Assembly: GCF_036964665.1 (NCBI RefSeq)
Contig: NZ_JBAMDA010000001.1
Coordinates: forward strand, 1,798,001 to 1,862,000
DNA from: Nitrobacter sp. NHB1
GTDB lineage: Bacteria; Pseudomonadota; Alphaproteobacteria; Rhizobiales; Xanthobacteraceae
Direction of reading: 5' to 3'
Length of the DNA: 64,000 nt
The notes below the pieces were generated by a model. It was given only the letters and a program-made list of their open reading frames with translations, was not told the origin of the DNA and made no database searches. Positions 28,476 through 37,576 of this stretch are shown here, one piece after another. The translations under genes and the position numbers were made by a program. The stretch's first letter is position 1; each line of letters begins with the position of its first letter.

Positions 28476-28607
28476 ATGGCAAAAGGCGAGCAACGCGGAA
28501 ACCGCGAAACCAAGAAGCCGAAGAAGGAAAAGCCGAAAGTGATCGCGGCGGCTCCGAGCATGAAGGGTCTTATGCAATCGGAAGCGGCAAAGTCTCGCAA
28601 GAAGTAG
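28476..28607 (+). CDS. 43-residue highly basic small protein
   Basis: The short gene starts MAKGEQRGNRETKKPKKEKP and ends in KSRKK, with about a third of its residues Lys or Arg. GGAGG at 28463-28467 is an excellent ribosome-binding site with proper spacing to ATG 28476. Very similar short lysine-rich proteins occur across rhizobia, from memory; their function is unknown, and nucleic-acid or ribosome binding is plausible from charge alone. It begins 42 bp after paoC. Confidence 0.7.
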   Translation: MAKGEQRGNRETKKPKKEKPKVIAAAPSMKGLMQSEAAKSRKK

Positions 28608-28997
28608 CGAGATGACCGATACGCCGCGCCGGGCCCAACACTCGGCGCTGCACTCGGGCTGCTTTCGGAAGACGACAATACCGCCTCGCCGCTCACTAAA
28701 CCGGGCGTAGCGGGTTTTGCGCCCTAACGACGCGCTCCGTTCAGCACGTTCGCGAGGCCTCCTGCGCCGCGATGCCTTCCGAGCAGTTCTTCAAGCGCTC
28801 GATCATCCATCGCCCGGCTGGCCCCGGAGGCTAGCCTTCCCGATAGACTGCGAACATGGGAAGAGGCAGTCCTCCGGGCGGCGCCTCGTCAATGGCAAGC
28901 TCGACCGGCCGCCCTTCGGCAATATCCCTTCGGAGCCGGGACGGGGTTAGCCGTGGCCAATCCGCGCCGGACGGTTTGCACGAGGCAAGCGACGAAC
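28608..28997. other. intergenic stretch
   Basis: About 390 bp with short frames on both strands that resemble nothing I know. A minus-strand frame at 28831-29040 overlaps the end of the CHAD gene and is probably not a gene. Confidence 0.4.
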
Positions 28998-30620
28998 TCA
29001 CCGATTCCAGAATGTCTTTGCCGCCTTGAACCGTCGCCATCTCTTGCGCAGCATTTTCTCCACCACCAACTGGTCGCGAGCCTGCCAGCCAGCGACGACG
29101 CCGGCGGCAAAATCGAGCGCGGGTTGATCGTTCCGCCGGATTACATCGATCAGAATGCGGCTACTGGCGATGTCGCATACGCCACCGAGCGCGACCTGAA
29201 GCCCGGCCAGGCGCTTCACATAGCGCTTTACAGGTGCGCGAGCCGCATAAAGCGGTGACAGGAACTCCGCCGCGTAACGCAGTTTCTTGACGTCGATTCT
29301 GAGCCCGTGTTGCATGGCGGCGTCGAGGCGATTGAAATGCAGGCCATGCTTGAGCGCCTTGCGATGAAGTCGCGCCAAAATCTTGTCAGCGAGCGACACC
29401 ATCGGCTGCGACAGGACGACCAGCGCCTCGCCGTCGATTTCATCGCGCCAACTGCGACGCTCTATCATGTGGCCCAGCGTGAACAGAAAACGGCCGCAAC
29501 GGGGATCAGCGAGGGTAGCCTGAACGGCGCCGTAGTTCGACTGACGCTGCCGGTCGACCGCCTCGCGCAAGCCGCTCAGGTCGATATCTGGTGTGGCTAT
29601 GGCCAGGCGAGTGGCGGTCTCGGCGAACACATCCCATTCCCGCGCTCGTCCGAGCTGCTGCATCACCCACTTTGCTTCGGCGCTGACCGCCTGAAATAAA
29701 GGCGACGGAATGTCGTGCTGAAATATCGTACAGATCGTCCGCAACCGGCGCAGCGCAATGCGCATCTGATGCACCCCCTCGGGATCCGTCTTCTCCTGCG
29801 CCACCTCGCGATTCTTCAAGAGATGATGCCAGCATGATCCCATCAGGAGCGCGATGACGTTGTCGATGACCTGGTCCGCGGCAATATCGGGCAGCTTGGC
29901 CTTCGTCGCTGACCGCTCGAGATCAAATGCGAGCAGGTAGCCCCGTTCCGCCGTGCTGCAGGCGCTCAATTGCAGTGGCACTGCACCGAGCAGTTGCGCC
30001 CCGAGATCGAGCAGAACACCTGCATTGCCGCTCTTCAACTTGAGCTTGATTTCAAATAGAGCATCTTGTCGCGCACCGGTTTCGACCGTCCCTTCGTCGA
30101 ACACGATTTCCGCCGACGCATCGGGGAAATCGAGCCGCTGCACGTGCCTGCGAACCTTCGTCGTGAAAACCGGCACCAGCGTATTCTTGATCCGCGCCGT
30201 TATCGGATGGCCGATTTCGTCGACGGGAAGCTTCGCCAAGTCGGGAGCGATGCCGGCAACCGGCACGTCCTGCTGCCGTCGTCCCAGCGGCCAGCCGTCG
30301 GCAGGTGGCAGCTTTATCGTTTGAACGAAATGCCGGCCGTTGCGCCGCACGCGCAATGACATGCCATGCCGAAACAGCAATTGCTCTGGGGTGTCGTAGT
30401 AGACCGATTCGAGCCGACGGAACGTGGCGCAATTGCGCGTATGCTGTATAACGACAGGCAACTCGCGCACCTTTTCGAAGGCTCCTCGCGATGCAAGCAG
30501 CCTCAACTCCATTCCCGCATGTCCAGCTATTGGCGCAAGATTGGAAGCACCAGAATCATCTTCAGCTCGAAGCTGCGCGTTCAACGATATCTCCGTCGAG
30601 GTCATGCATGAATGCTTCAC
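28998..30620 (-). CDS. CYTH-CHAD domain protein
   Basis: The 540-residue protein joins an N-terminal CYTH (triphosphate tunnel) domain (about 35-235, with MELRLLA and the LRVRRNG strand) to a C-terminal CHAD helical domain (about 245-535). The CHAD part shows the expected conserved His and basic residues, for example EGVHQMRIALRRLRT near 280 and RIDVKKLRYAAEF near 450. CHAD domains bind inorganic polyphosphate granules and CYTH domains hydrolyse triphosphates, so a polyphosphate-linked role is likely. The start is uncertain: GTG 30620 or ATG 30605. Confidence 0.88.
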   Translation of the reverse strand: MKHSCMTSTEISLNAQLRAEDDSGASNLAPIAGHAGMELRLLASRGAFEKVRELPVVIQHTRNCATFRRLESVYYDTPEQLLFRHGMSLRVRRNGRHFVQTIKLPPADGWPLGRRQQDVPVAGIAPDLAKLPVDEIGHPITARIKNTLVPVFTTKVRRHVQRLDFPDASAEIVFDEGTVETGARQDALFEIKLKLKSGNAGVLLDLGAQLLGAVPLQLSACSTAERGYLLAFDLERSATKAKLPDIAADQVIDNVIALLMGSCWHHLLKNREVAQEKTDPEGVHQMRIALRRLRTICTIFQHDIPSPLFQAVSAEAKWVMQQLGRAREWDVFAETATRLAIATPDIDLSGLREAVDRQRQSNYGAVQATLADPRCGRFLFTLGHMIERRSWRDEIDGEALVVLSQPMVSLADKILARLHRKALKHGLHFNRLDAAMQHGLRIDVKKLRYAAEFLSPLYAARAPVKRYVKRLAGLQVALGGVCDIASSRILIDVIRRNDQPALDFAAGVVAGWQARDQLVVEKMLRKRWRRFKAAKTFWNR

Positions 30621-30852
30621 GATGGCTCTGGGGTTTTCGTTAGCTTACGCCTTCCTGACCGCACTCGACAACCGCGCCTGGATGCACCCGTTCGATGCCT
30701 CCGGCAGGCGGCGTCTGCATCCTGGACGTTTGTGACCCGGTATTCGCTCCGAGGCAAAACCCGGAACTGCTCTCTTGCCGGCGCGTTGGTTCCTGACTAC
30801 AAACTGAGACGGACGACTGCGCAAAGCAGCCGGACGAAAGTTAGAACGGCGC

Positions 30853-32016
30853 ATGGAACAGCACAGTCCGGCCTCTGATTCTCTTTCGGTCGCGCCGATC
30901 AGCCGCGACGAATTGCGAACTTGCGAGGCGTGGCGGATTGCCTTCGCCGGCCGGCGCAAGGATCACCGCTATTACGAGATCATTGCGGACACGATCGGCG
31001 ATCACTTCGAGTACGGCTATTTCGCAATCCGCGATGCGTCAGGACGGGTGCTGGCGGTGCAGCCATATTTTTTACTCGACCAGGACGTGCTGGAAGGCAT
31101 CAAGCTTGATCGGTCGCCACTCGTCGCGCGCATCCGCCGCCGCTATCCACGTTTCCTGAAACTGCGTACGCTGATGCTCGGCTGCACGGCAGGCGAAGGG
31201 CATCTCGCGACCAGCGCGCATCTTTCGGCCGCGGTCGTCGCTGGGACATTGGCGCTAGGTATCGTTGCCCAGGCGCGTGCGTTGGGTGCACAGATGATTG
31301 TGCTCAAGGAATTTCCACGCGGCGATCGCCGCGATCTTGCGTGTTTCGAGCGCGAAGGGTTCGGTCGTGCGCCGAGCATGCCGATGACTACGCTCGACAT
31401 CGACTACGACAGTTTCGACGACTACATGCAGAAGGCATTAAGCGCGAACACACGCCGTAATCTGCGCAAGAAATTCCGTGCCGCCGAAGGTTCCGATCTT
31501 GAAATGACGGTAACCGATAATGCGGCGAGCTTCATCGACGAGCTTTATCCGCTTTATTTGCAGACCTACGAGCGCTCCAACTTTCATTTCGAGAAACTGA
31601 CCAGGGACTACTTCCGCCGTCTCGGATGCGAGATGAGTGACAAGACCCGCTTCTTCATCTGGTATCGCGGCAATACCCTGATGGCGTTCGCTCTGTGCAT
31701 GGTGGAGGGCGACGATATCTTTGCCGAGTATATCGGCCTCGATTACGACTTCGCGCTCGACCTCCATCTCTATCACTACATTTCACGCGACGTGATCCGC
31801 TGGGCGATGGCCCATGGCTACAAGCGCTTCCGTAGCAGCGGACTGAATTACGATCCCAAGCTGCACCTGTGCCATCGGCTCGACCCGATCGATCTTTATG
31901 TGCGGCACGTCTCGCCGATCGCCAACTGGATCATGCGGCTGGCGTTGCCATGGATCGTCCCGGTGCGCTACGACGCGACGCTGCGGAAATTTACCGACTA
32001 TCGTCAGATGTGGTGA
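30853..32016 (+). CDS. GNAT/FemAB-like acyltransferase
   Basis: The 387-residue product resembles the two-lobed GNAT proteins annotated as BioF2-like or peptidoglycan-linked acyltransferases. SANTRRNLRKKFRAAE (about 196-211) and the C-terminal lobe FFIWYRGNTLMAFALCMVEG (about 266-285) match the acyl-CoA- or tRNA-binding halves of such proteins. The substrate is unknown. The gene stands alone between the divergently oriented CHAD gene and the metal-uptake operon. Confidence 0.7.
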   Translation: MEQHSPASDSLSVAPISRDELRTCEAWRIAFAGRRKDHRYYEIIADTIGDHFEYGYFAIRDASGRVLAVQPYFLLDQDVLEGIKLDRSPLVARIRRRYPRFLKLRTLMLGCTAGEGHLATSAHLSAAVVAGTLALGIVAQARALGAQMIVLKEFPRGDRRDLACFEREGFGRAPSMPMTTLDIDYDSFDDYMQKALSANTRRNLRKKFRAAEGSDLEMTVTDNAASFIDELYPLYLQTYERSNFHFEKLTRDYFRRLGCEMSDKTRFFIWYRGNTLMAFALCMVEGDDIFAEYIGLDYDFALDLHLYHYISRDVIRWAMAHGYKRFRSSGLNYDPKLHLCHRLDPIDLYVRHVSPIANWIMRLALPWIVPVRYDATLRKFTDYRQMW

Positions 32017-32166
32017 CGTGCGCTAACAACGAAAACAGCGGCCGGGGTAGTCAGAAAGCATTCGTCAAGCCAGTTTGCCGCCTATCACAGTGGTCGCTCC
32101 TGGGAAAGCTAGACTCGACGCCCGTACTCAATCATGTTACCGGCAGGGATGGGCTGAGGTTCAGTA

Positions 32167-32532
32167 ATGCGGCGGGCATTTAGCAAGTTTCTACCTGTTA
32201 TATTGTTCGCGCTGTGGGCGCAAATCCTTGCGCCCATCGTGCCGTATTTGCTGACGGCTGCCGCGGCCGACCCGTTTCACTCGGAAATATGCTCCAGTCA
32301 TCCGTCATCGGACCAGCGCGATCTACCGACTCAAGCACCTATCCATGATTGCTGCTATGCACTATGCTTGGTCCATGCGGGCATCGGACAGGCGCTGCTC
32401 GGCGACCAGCCGATCCATTCTCTTAAGGTTGAGCGTGAGCCACAGCGCGTCGTTTGGCTCGATCGTGCTTCGGACCTCTTACTGCACAGGTTGCATAGTC
32501 CTGTGCAGGCGCGCGCCCCGCCTGCGTCCTGA
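32167..32532 (+). CDS. small secreted Cys-rich protein, DUF2946-like
   Basis: The 121-residue protein has a hydrophobic N-terminal signal (about 5-32) and then a Cys/His-rich stretch (HSEICSSHPSS and HDCCYALCLVH, about 38-70). This pattern is typical of DUF2946 proteins, which are commonly encoded next to TonB-dependent receptors and copper-handling genes. It is followed 96 bp later by such a receptor. A metal-binding accessory role is likely but not shown. Confidence 0.65.
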   Translation: MRRAFSKFLPVILFALWAQILAPIVPYLLTAAAADPFHSEICSSHPSSDQRDLPTQAPIHDCCYALCLVHAGIGQALLGDQPIHSLKVEREPQRVVWLDRASDLLLHRLHSPVQARAPPAS

Positions 32533-32628
32533 TTAAAGGCTTTTGATCGTGCACCGGCGGGCCATCAGCTTGTCCGCGCCATTTCCATTGCATCAACCGG
32601 TGGGCATCCCCGGTATCAGGAATATCCC

Positions 32629-35040
32629 ATGTTTCGCTCTCGCATCCTTTCTCGCGTCCTTTCGGGCGTGAGCGCGCTCGCGTTGCTCGCTGTTTGCGAC
32701 GATGCTACCGCACAGACCGCCGGCCAGACACTGCCGGGCATTACGATCGAGGCTCCACACCCTGCCCGAACCAGTCCGCGCAAAAAGCAATCGGTCGCCC
32801 GCCGCGCCGCTCCGAGACCGTCACAACCGCAGCCGGCTGTGGCGGCAAAGCCGCAGCCGGTCGTGGCAGCAAAGCCGTCGCCCGTGCCCATCGATTCGAG
32901 CCTTGCGACTCTTTACCAGGCACCGGGCGGGCAGACCCAAACGTCCATTGGCCGCGATCAGTTCGACAACAGGCCGTCTTTCTCCGTGGCCGACGTGTTG
33001 CGTGACAGCCCGGGCATTTCCGTCAAACAGGGAAACGGGCCTCGGGACTTCGGCATCTCGATTCGCGGATCGAACGCGCGAAACGGCTATGGCATTCGCA
33101 ACCTGGTGATCTTTGACGACGGCTTCCCGGTCACCCAGCCTGACGGATTGTCCCGCAGCGACCTGATCGATCCTCGCGCCTACGGGGCCATCGACGTCAT
33201 CCGAGGTCCGTCGTCCGCGCTTTACGGCAATTACGCGACCGGCGGCGCGCTGAACTTCAGGACCCGTCGTGGCGGCGAGATCAACGGATTCGAGTACGGT
33301 CTCGATGCCGGAAGCTACGGCTACCTCAACAACTATCTGACGGCCGGCAAGAAGATCGGAAACTTCGAGGCTTCGCTGTTCGCGAGCGACGTGCGCGGCG
33401 ACGGCTATTTCGGCAACAGCTGGTTCAATACCCAGACCGTGAACTTCCTGGGGACGCTGCAGGCGACGCCGGACGATCGTTTCACCTTCAAGCTGATCAA
33501 CAACATGCTGGATGCGCGTATCCCGATCCGATCCTCGCTCAATCAATTCTACACCAACCCTTTCCAGCGGGGTTGTGCGACCGCCGCGATGGCTGCTCCC
33601 GGCTGCGGCACGATCACGCTGTTCAACAACGGCTTCAACGCGACCGCCGGGACCGACCGCGAAACGGCCGAGCAGGCCGGGCTTGGCCGCACCGATCGCC
33701 GGACCATCGTCGGCGGACGCTGGGAGCATGATTTCGACAACCAGACCACCTGGCGCAACCAGTTCGTGTTCGACGATCGCAACATCAACCAGCCGACCGG
33801 CACCACGAGCGCGATCGGCGATTATCCGTCCTATAATTTCATGAGCGACGTCGTCAGGCGAAGCCAGTTGTTTGGTATGGACGCGACCAGCTATGCTGGC
33901 GTGTTCTACAACACTTTGAGCTGGTCCGGTGACACGCGCAACGTGATGCCCGGCGGGAACGCCACGCTTGGCGCACTATCGTCGAATGTCACCGGCGAGC
34001 ACACCAATTACGGTGTCCGCGCGCGCGAAGAACTCAGGCTCACCGATTCATGGACGGCCATCGCCGGAATCGGGTGGGAGACGACGCATCTAAAGGGCAT
34101 CAATACAGCCTACACCTATGCCGGACCAACGGGAATCGCGGCCACGGCGATCAAAAGCGCGGATCGCCAATTCCAGAACACCGCGCCGGAATTCGCGCTG
34201 CAATACCGCGCGAACAAGGACTGGCTCCTCCATGCCAGGGTCGCGACCGGCTACGGGACGCCACAGGTCGGTAACCTGTTCGTGCTGCCAAATGGCCAGA
34301 ACGGCAACAACACGCAGCTCAATGCCCAAAAGAACCTCGGTTATGACCTCGGCCTTGACTGGACACCGGATCCCACGCTCAGGGTGAGCGCGACCGGCTT
34401 CTACGAGTTCTTCCGCGATGAGCTGGTCTCACAGGCAACGCCCCTCGGCGCGCCCAATTCGAGCTACACGTTCAATGCCCCGAAATCCGAGCACCGGGGC
34501 GTCGAACTATTGGCAGACTGGCGCTTCTTGCCAAACTGGCGGGTGACAGCCGCTTATACTTATCTCGACGAAATCTACACGAGCTACACCGAGAATATCA
34601 ACAACGGCGCCACTTTCAGCTTCAATCGGGCGGGCAACAAAATTCCCGGCGTTTCGCCGAACGAACTGACGGCGCGGCTGTCCTATGACCAACTCTCTGG
34701 ATCCTTGAAAGGCGTCGGCGCGTTCGTCGAGCTCCAGTGGAAGGACGCCTTCTACATGGACAACGCCAATCTCCTGAAGGCTCCCGGCTACGATCTGGTC
34801 AACCTCAACCTGCACTACGACAGGCCGCTGCAATCGGACTACCTGAAGTCGCTTCATCTTTTCTTCGAAGTGCGGAACGTCTTCGACAAGACATACGTCG
34901 CATCCGCCAACAATATCGCGAATTCGGTAACCGGCGCGGGTATTCAAAACCCCGCGAGCGTCCTGGCCAACACCGGCGGCTCCATCTATGCCGGATCGCC
35001 GCGCACGTTCATCGCCGGAATGAGGCTTGCGTTTCGATAG
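32629..35040 (+). CDS. TonB-dependent outer-membrane receptor
   Basis: The 803-residue product has a signal peptide (1 to about 28), an unusual Pro/Ala/Lys-rich linker (about 45-90), a plug domain (SVADVLRDSPGISVKQGNG near 122-140, and the IRGPSSALYGNYATGGALNF plug end near 190-210) and a 22-strand barrel ending in Phe-Arg (GMRLAFR). It imports a scarce ligand across the outer membrane using TonB energy. The neighbours (Cys-rich DUF2946-like, CxCC beta-propeller, thioredoxin-like) favour a metal such as copper over an iron siderophore. This is inference, since the ligand cannot be read from the sequence. Confidence 0.9.
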   Translation: MFRSRILSRVLSGVSALALLAVCDDATAQTAGQTLPGITIEAPHPARTSPRKKQSVARRAAPRPSQPQPAVAAKPQPVVAAKPSPVPIDSSLATLYQAPGGQTQTSIGRDQFDNRPSFSVADVLRDSPGISVKQGNGPRDFGISIRGSNARNGYGIRNLVIFDDGFPVTQPDGLSRSDLIDPRAYGAIDVIRGPSSALYGNYATGGALNFRTRRGGEINGFEYGLDAGSYGYLNNYLTAGKKIGNFEASLFASDVRGDGYFGNSWFNTQTVNFLGTLQATPDDRFTFKLINNMLDARIPIRSSLNQFYTNPFQRGCATAAMAAPGCGTITLFNNGFNATAGTDRETAEQAGLGRTDRRTIVGGRWEHDFDNQTTWRNQFVFDDRNINQPTGTTSAIGDYPSYNFMSDVVRRSQLFGMDATSYAGVFYNTLSWSGDTRNVMPGGNATLGALSSNVTGEHTNYGVRAREELRLTDSWTAIAGIGWETTHLKGINTAYTYAGPTGIAATAIKSADRQFQNTAPEFALQYRANKDWLLHARVATGYGTPQVGNLFVLPNGQNGNNTQLNAQKNLGYDLGLDWTPDPTLRVSATGFYEFFRDELVSQATPLGAPNSSYTFNAPKSEHRGVELLADWRFLPNWRVTAAYTYLDEIYTSYTENINNGATFSFNRAGNKIPGVSPNELTARLSYDQLSGSLKGVGAFVELQWKDAFYMDNANLLKAPGYDLVNLNLHYDRPLQSDYLKSLHLFFEVRNVFDKTYVASANNIANSVTGAGIQNPASVLANTGGSIYAGSPRTFIAGMRLAFR

Positions 35041-35056
35041 CATGAGGTGTGTGACC

Positions 35057-36265
35057 ATGATCAGAACAGCAACCCTCGCTGCGATCGCGCTTCTCTTGCA
35101 GGGTGCCGCAAGCGCGCAAATGAGCCATCACCACGTATCGGAGGCCGCCTGCGATACGGCCGAATTGCGATGCGCCACCAAGGTCACGCCGGCATTCGCC
35201 CCGGACGGAACCTTGTGGCTGGCGTGGATGGCAGGCGGCCGTATTTCGGTGGCCAGTTCCAAAGATCGCGGAAAGACCTTTTCAACGCCGGTCGCAGTCG
35301 TTGATCGACCGCTCAAGTTGGATTGGGGACCCGATGCGCGCCCCAAGATCGTCGTTGACCGCCACAACCGGATCGCCATCGCCTTCTCGATTTTCAGGGA
35401 CAAGAACTTCAACGGCGAGGTATTGTACACGCGCTCGGTGGATGGAGGTCACAGCTTCGCCAAGCCCGTTCCCATTACGCCTAACACGGAAAGTCAACGC
35501 TTCGAGCAACTCGCGCTGGATGCCGACGGCTCGGTCTTCGTGGCCTGGCTCGACAAGCGCAACCGGGCGCAGGCGCGCGCCGACAATCGAAGCTATAACG
35601 GGGCGGGGTTGTTCTTTGCATGGTCGAAGGACGGTGGTGGAACTTACTCCGAAGCCCGCATGGTGAAGGACAACACCTGCGAGTGCTGCCGGATTTCCGT
35701 CGCATTCTCCGGCCCAGGTCGGCCCGCCATTCTGTTTCGCAATATCTTCCCGGGCAGCGTTCGGGACCACGCGATCGTCACCTTCAAGGATGCGGCGACG
35801 CCGGGAGCGATCTACCGCGTCAGCCATGACGACTGGAAGACCGAGGCGTGCCCGCATCAGGGGCCGAGCCTCGCCATCTCGCCGAGGGGGACCTATCACG
35901 CGGTCTGGTTTACCGGCGGCGGAGTTCGAAAGGGTTTGTTCTATGCGCGTTCGACCGACGGCGGCGAGAGGTTTTCCGAGCCAATGGCCGTCGGCAGGCC
36001 GGACCGGAACGCATCACGCCCCTACGTGCTGGCGAGCGCCTCGGACACCACGATCGTCTGGAAAGAATTCGACGGTGAGAAGACAACCGTGAAACTTATG
36101 ACGTCCGGCGACGACGGGAAAACCTGGTCGCAACCGAGGGTCATCGCTGCGACAACCGACGCGTCGGACCATCCTTTGCTCGTAAGTAACGGACCCAAGA
36201 TATTTCTGTCGTGGATGACCAAGGCTGACGGCTACCGCATCGTGCCGATCGAGGACGCACCATGA
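35057..36265 (+). CDS. secreted sialidase-fold beta-propeller with CxCC motif
   Basis: From ATG 35057 the product has 402 residues with a cleavable signal peptide (about 1-20). It shows five Asp-boxes (SSKDRGKTF, SVDGGHSF, SKDGGGTY, STDGGERF, SGDDGKTW) that mark a sialidase-like propeller. The sialidase Arg triad is not obvious, so enzyme activity is doubtful. The mature start is Met/His-rich (QMSHHH) and a CECC motif lies at about 208-211, both suited to metal binding. The neighbouring TonB receptor and thioredoxin-like gene (ATGA overlap) make a metal-handling job plausible. TGAGGT precedes the start; an upstream in-frame codon at 35027 overlaps the receptor gene. Confidence 0.8.
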   Translation: MIRTATLAAIALLLQGAASAQMSHHHVSEAACDTAELRCATKVTPAFAPDGTLWLAWMAGGRISVASSKDRGKTFSTPVAVVDRPLKLDWGPDARPKIVVDRHNRIAIAFSIFRDKNFNGEVLYTRSVDGGHSFAKPVPITPNTESQRFEQLALDADGSVFVAWLDKRNRAQARADNRSYNGAGLFFAWSKDGGGTYSEARMVKDNTCECCRISVAFSGPGRPAILFRNIFPGSVRDHAIVTFKDAATPGAIYRVSHDDWKTEACPHQGPSLAISPRGTYHAVWFTGGGVRKGLFYARSTDGGERFSEPMAVGRPDRNASRPYVLASASDTTIVWKEFDGEKTTVKLMTSGDDGKTWSQPRVIAATTDASDHPLLVSNGPKIFLSWMTKADGYRIVPIEDAP

Positions 36266-36759
36266 AGCGTCAATTGTTATTTGCGGTCGCGTTTGTATGG
36301 GCATTTCTCCCGCAACATCTTGCGGCGCACGATCAATTGCACGCATTCCAGCGCGGAAGCTGGCAAGCCATCCTCCATGCACATGCGGGCCGTCCCACGA
36401 TGGTCAATTTCTGGGGCGTCACATGCGGCCCTTGCAAGGTCGAACTGCCGCTGCTCGGGCAGTTCGTCAAAGACAATCCGGGTGTCGACGTCGTAACGGT
36501 CAATGCCGACCTCGTTCCGAACGCGCCCGAAGCAACGCTGTCGATGCTTGCAAAGGCCGGACTATCGTCGGTTGAGAACTGGACCTTCAGCGACGGTTTT
36601 GTCGAACGATTGCGCTTTGAGATCGATCCCAACTGGCAGGGCGACATCCCGCGCACGATGTTGATTGCGCGCAATGGCAAAGTCACGACCATCGAAGGCA
36701 TCGCCGACTTTACCGACGTGAGGAAATGGTTCGGCGCTCAAGCGATCGAAGCGAGATGA
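36262..36759 (+). CDS. periplasmic thioredoxin-like (TlpA/ResA-type) protein
   Basis: The 165-residue product has a signal peptide (about 1-22) and a thioredoxin fold with WGVTCGPCKVE (C55 and C58) and the cis-Pro region DIPRTMLI. It would reduce disulphides or a metal-site thiol pair in the periplasm; the CECC motif of the preceding protein is an obvious candidate partner. The start codon overlaps the propeller stop (ATGA), so translation is coupled. It is the last gene of the operon. Confidence 0.85.
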   Translation: MKRQLLFAVAFVWAFLPQHLAAHDQLHAFQRGSWQAILHAHAGRPTMVNFWGVTCGPCKVELPLLGQFVKDNPGVDVVTVNADLVPNAPEATLSMLAKAGLSSVENWTFSDGFVERLRFEIDPNWQGDIPRTMLIARNGKVTTIEGIADFTDVRKWFGAQAIEAR

Positions 36760-36780
36760 AAAGCTTCGGCCTGGCCGTTC

Positions 36781-36800
36781 GGCCTGCTACCAGGCAGGCC
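36781..36800 (+). terminator. possible terminator of the metal-uptake operon
   Basis: GGCCTGC-TACCAG-GCAGGCC forms a 7 bp stem 22 bp past the thioredoxin-like stop. The following ATTTAAC is a poor U-tract, so this may only be a stabilising hairpin. Confidence 0.4.
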
Positions 36801-36930
36801 ATTTAACGCGATTTCAAGTCGCGCTGCCGGCAGTCCCGGCTTTGTCCAGGGATTGTCCAAGATTGCGCGGATCTTTGAACGGCTGATCGCGGTAACTTGT
36901 ATCCTAAAAACGCCGGGAGGAGCAGCGTCT

Positions 36931-36944
36931 TTGCTCCAGATCAA
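36931..36944 (+). promoter_or_regulatory. FixK/FNR-type box
   Basis: TTGCTCCAGATCAA fits the rhizobial FixK2 consensus TTG(A/C)-N6-(T/G)CAA. Its centre is about 60 bp before the ATG of the 40-residue membrane peptide. A transcript start about 41.5 bp downstream of the centre would leave an 18 bp leader carrying the ribosome-binding site. This is the usual class II activator position. Confidence 0.6.
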
Positions 36945-36996
36945 AGAACTCTTGCAAGGGATGTGCATCCTTGACTCGTTAGGAAAGGAGACCATC

Positions 36997-37119
36997 ATGC
37001 CAACCGAGACAATCATTGTGGCCGGGTTTGTTGTCGCCATCATAACTATACTCTCGTTGACTATAGCTTATGGCCAGCGTCAGACCACGGCTTATCGCCG
37101 TGAACACCCGCAAAAGTAA
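36997..37119 (+). CDS. 40-residue single-pass membrane peptide
   Basis: The gene starts MPTETIIVAGFVVAIITILS and ends RREHPQK. It has one membrane helix (about 6-26) and a short basic tail. AAAGGAG six bases before the ATG is a strong ribosome-binding site. With the FixK-type box upstream, this looks like a microaerobically induced membrane peptide, comparable in size to small subunits that stabilise oxidases. No homology is recognised. An in-frame upstream start at 36853 would cross the box and is unlikely. Confidence 0.65.
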   Translation: MPTETIIVAGFVVAIITILSLTIAYGQRQTTAYRREHPQK

Positions 37120-37576
37120 GCTCGCTGAACTGCATCGATCGCGACCGTGCCGCTCCAGAAATCCGGACGGTCGTATGAAGCCAGCATGAAGAAGCATGGC
37201 GACGGACGGCGCTCCGCTGTCCTCGCCCGCTCCCCGAACACTTCCTTGGTATCGCAACCCCACCTTGCGGTCGGACCAGAGAGTTGGCGCGATAATAGGC
37301 GCTGTATTTTCCGACATAAGCAAAACTGTACGGCGTCGGCAGCGGATCGCCCGGATCGGAGCTTTCCTGCAGAACCGTTCGTCACGGCATCGCAGAACCG
37401 ATCCTTGAACGTGATAGCGGGACTTCGATCGTTCGTTACGTTGTTACTACCGAACTGGCGCGCTTGCCGGCGTTCCCGCTATTAGCGTTGTTCTCTTTAC
37501 GTCCCATACCAGCTTTACATCACGTGACCATCTTCGTATGACGCGCCATCCTCAACAAACGATGGACACCCAAGAA
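37120..37576. other. intergenic stretch
   Basis: About 450 bp with only weak frames (for example plus strand 37147-37485, Arg/Ser-rich and lacking a ribosome-binding site). I see no supported gene. Confidence 0.4.

Noticed and set aside
28831-29040. 69-codon minus-strand frame after the CHAD gene
   Set aside because: It overlaps the CHAD coding end, lacks a ribosome-binding site and resembles no family.
32017-32166. Possible cobalamin-type riboswitch before the TonB-receptor operon
   Set aside because: The conserved B12-box and the expected paired elements were not found; only unstructured GC-rich leader is visible.
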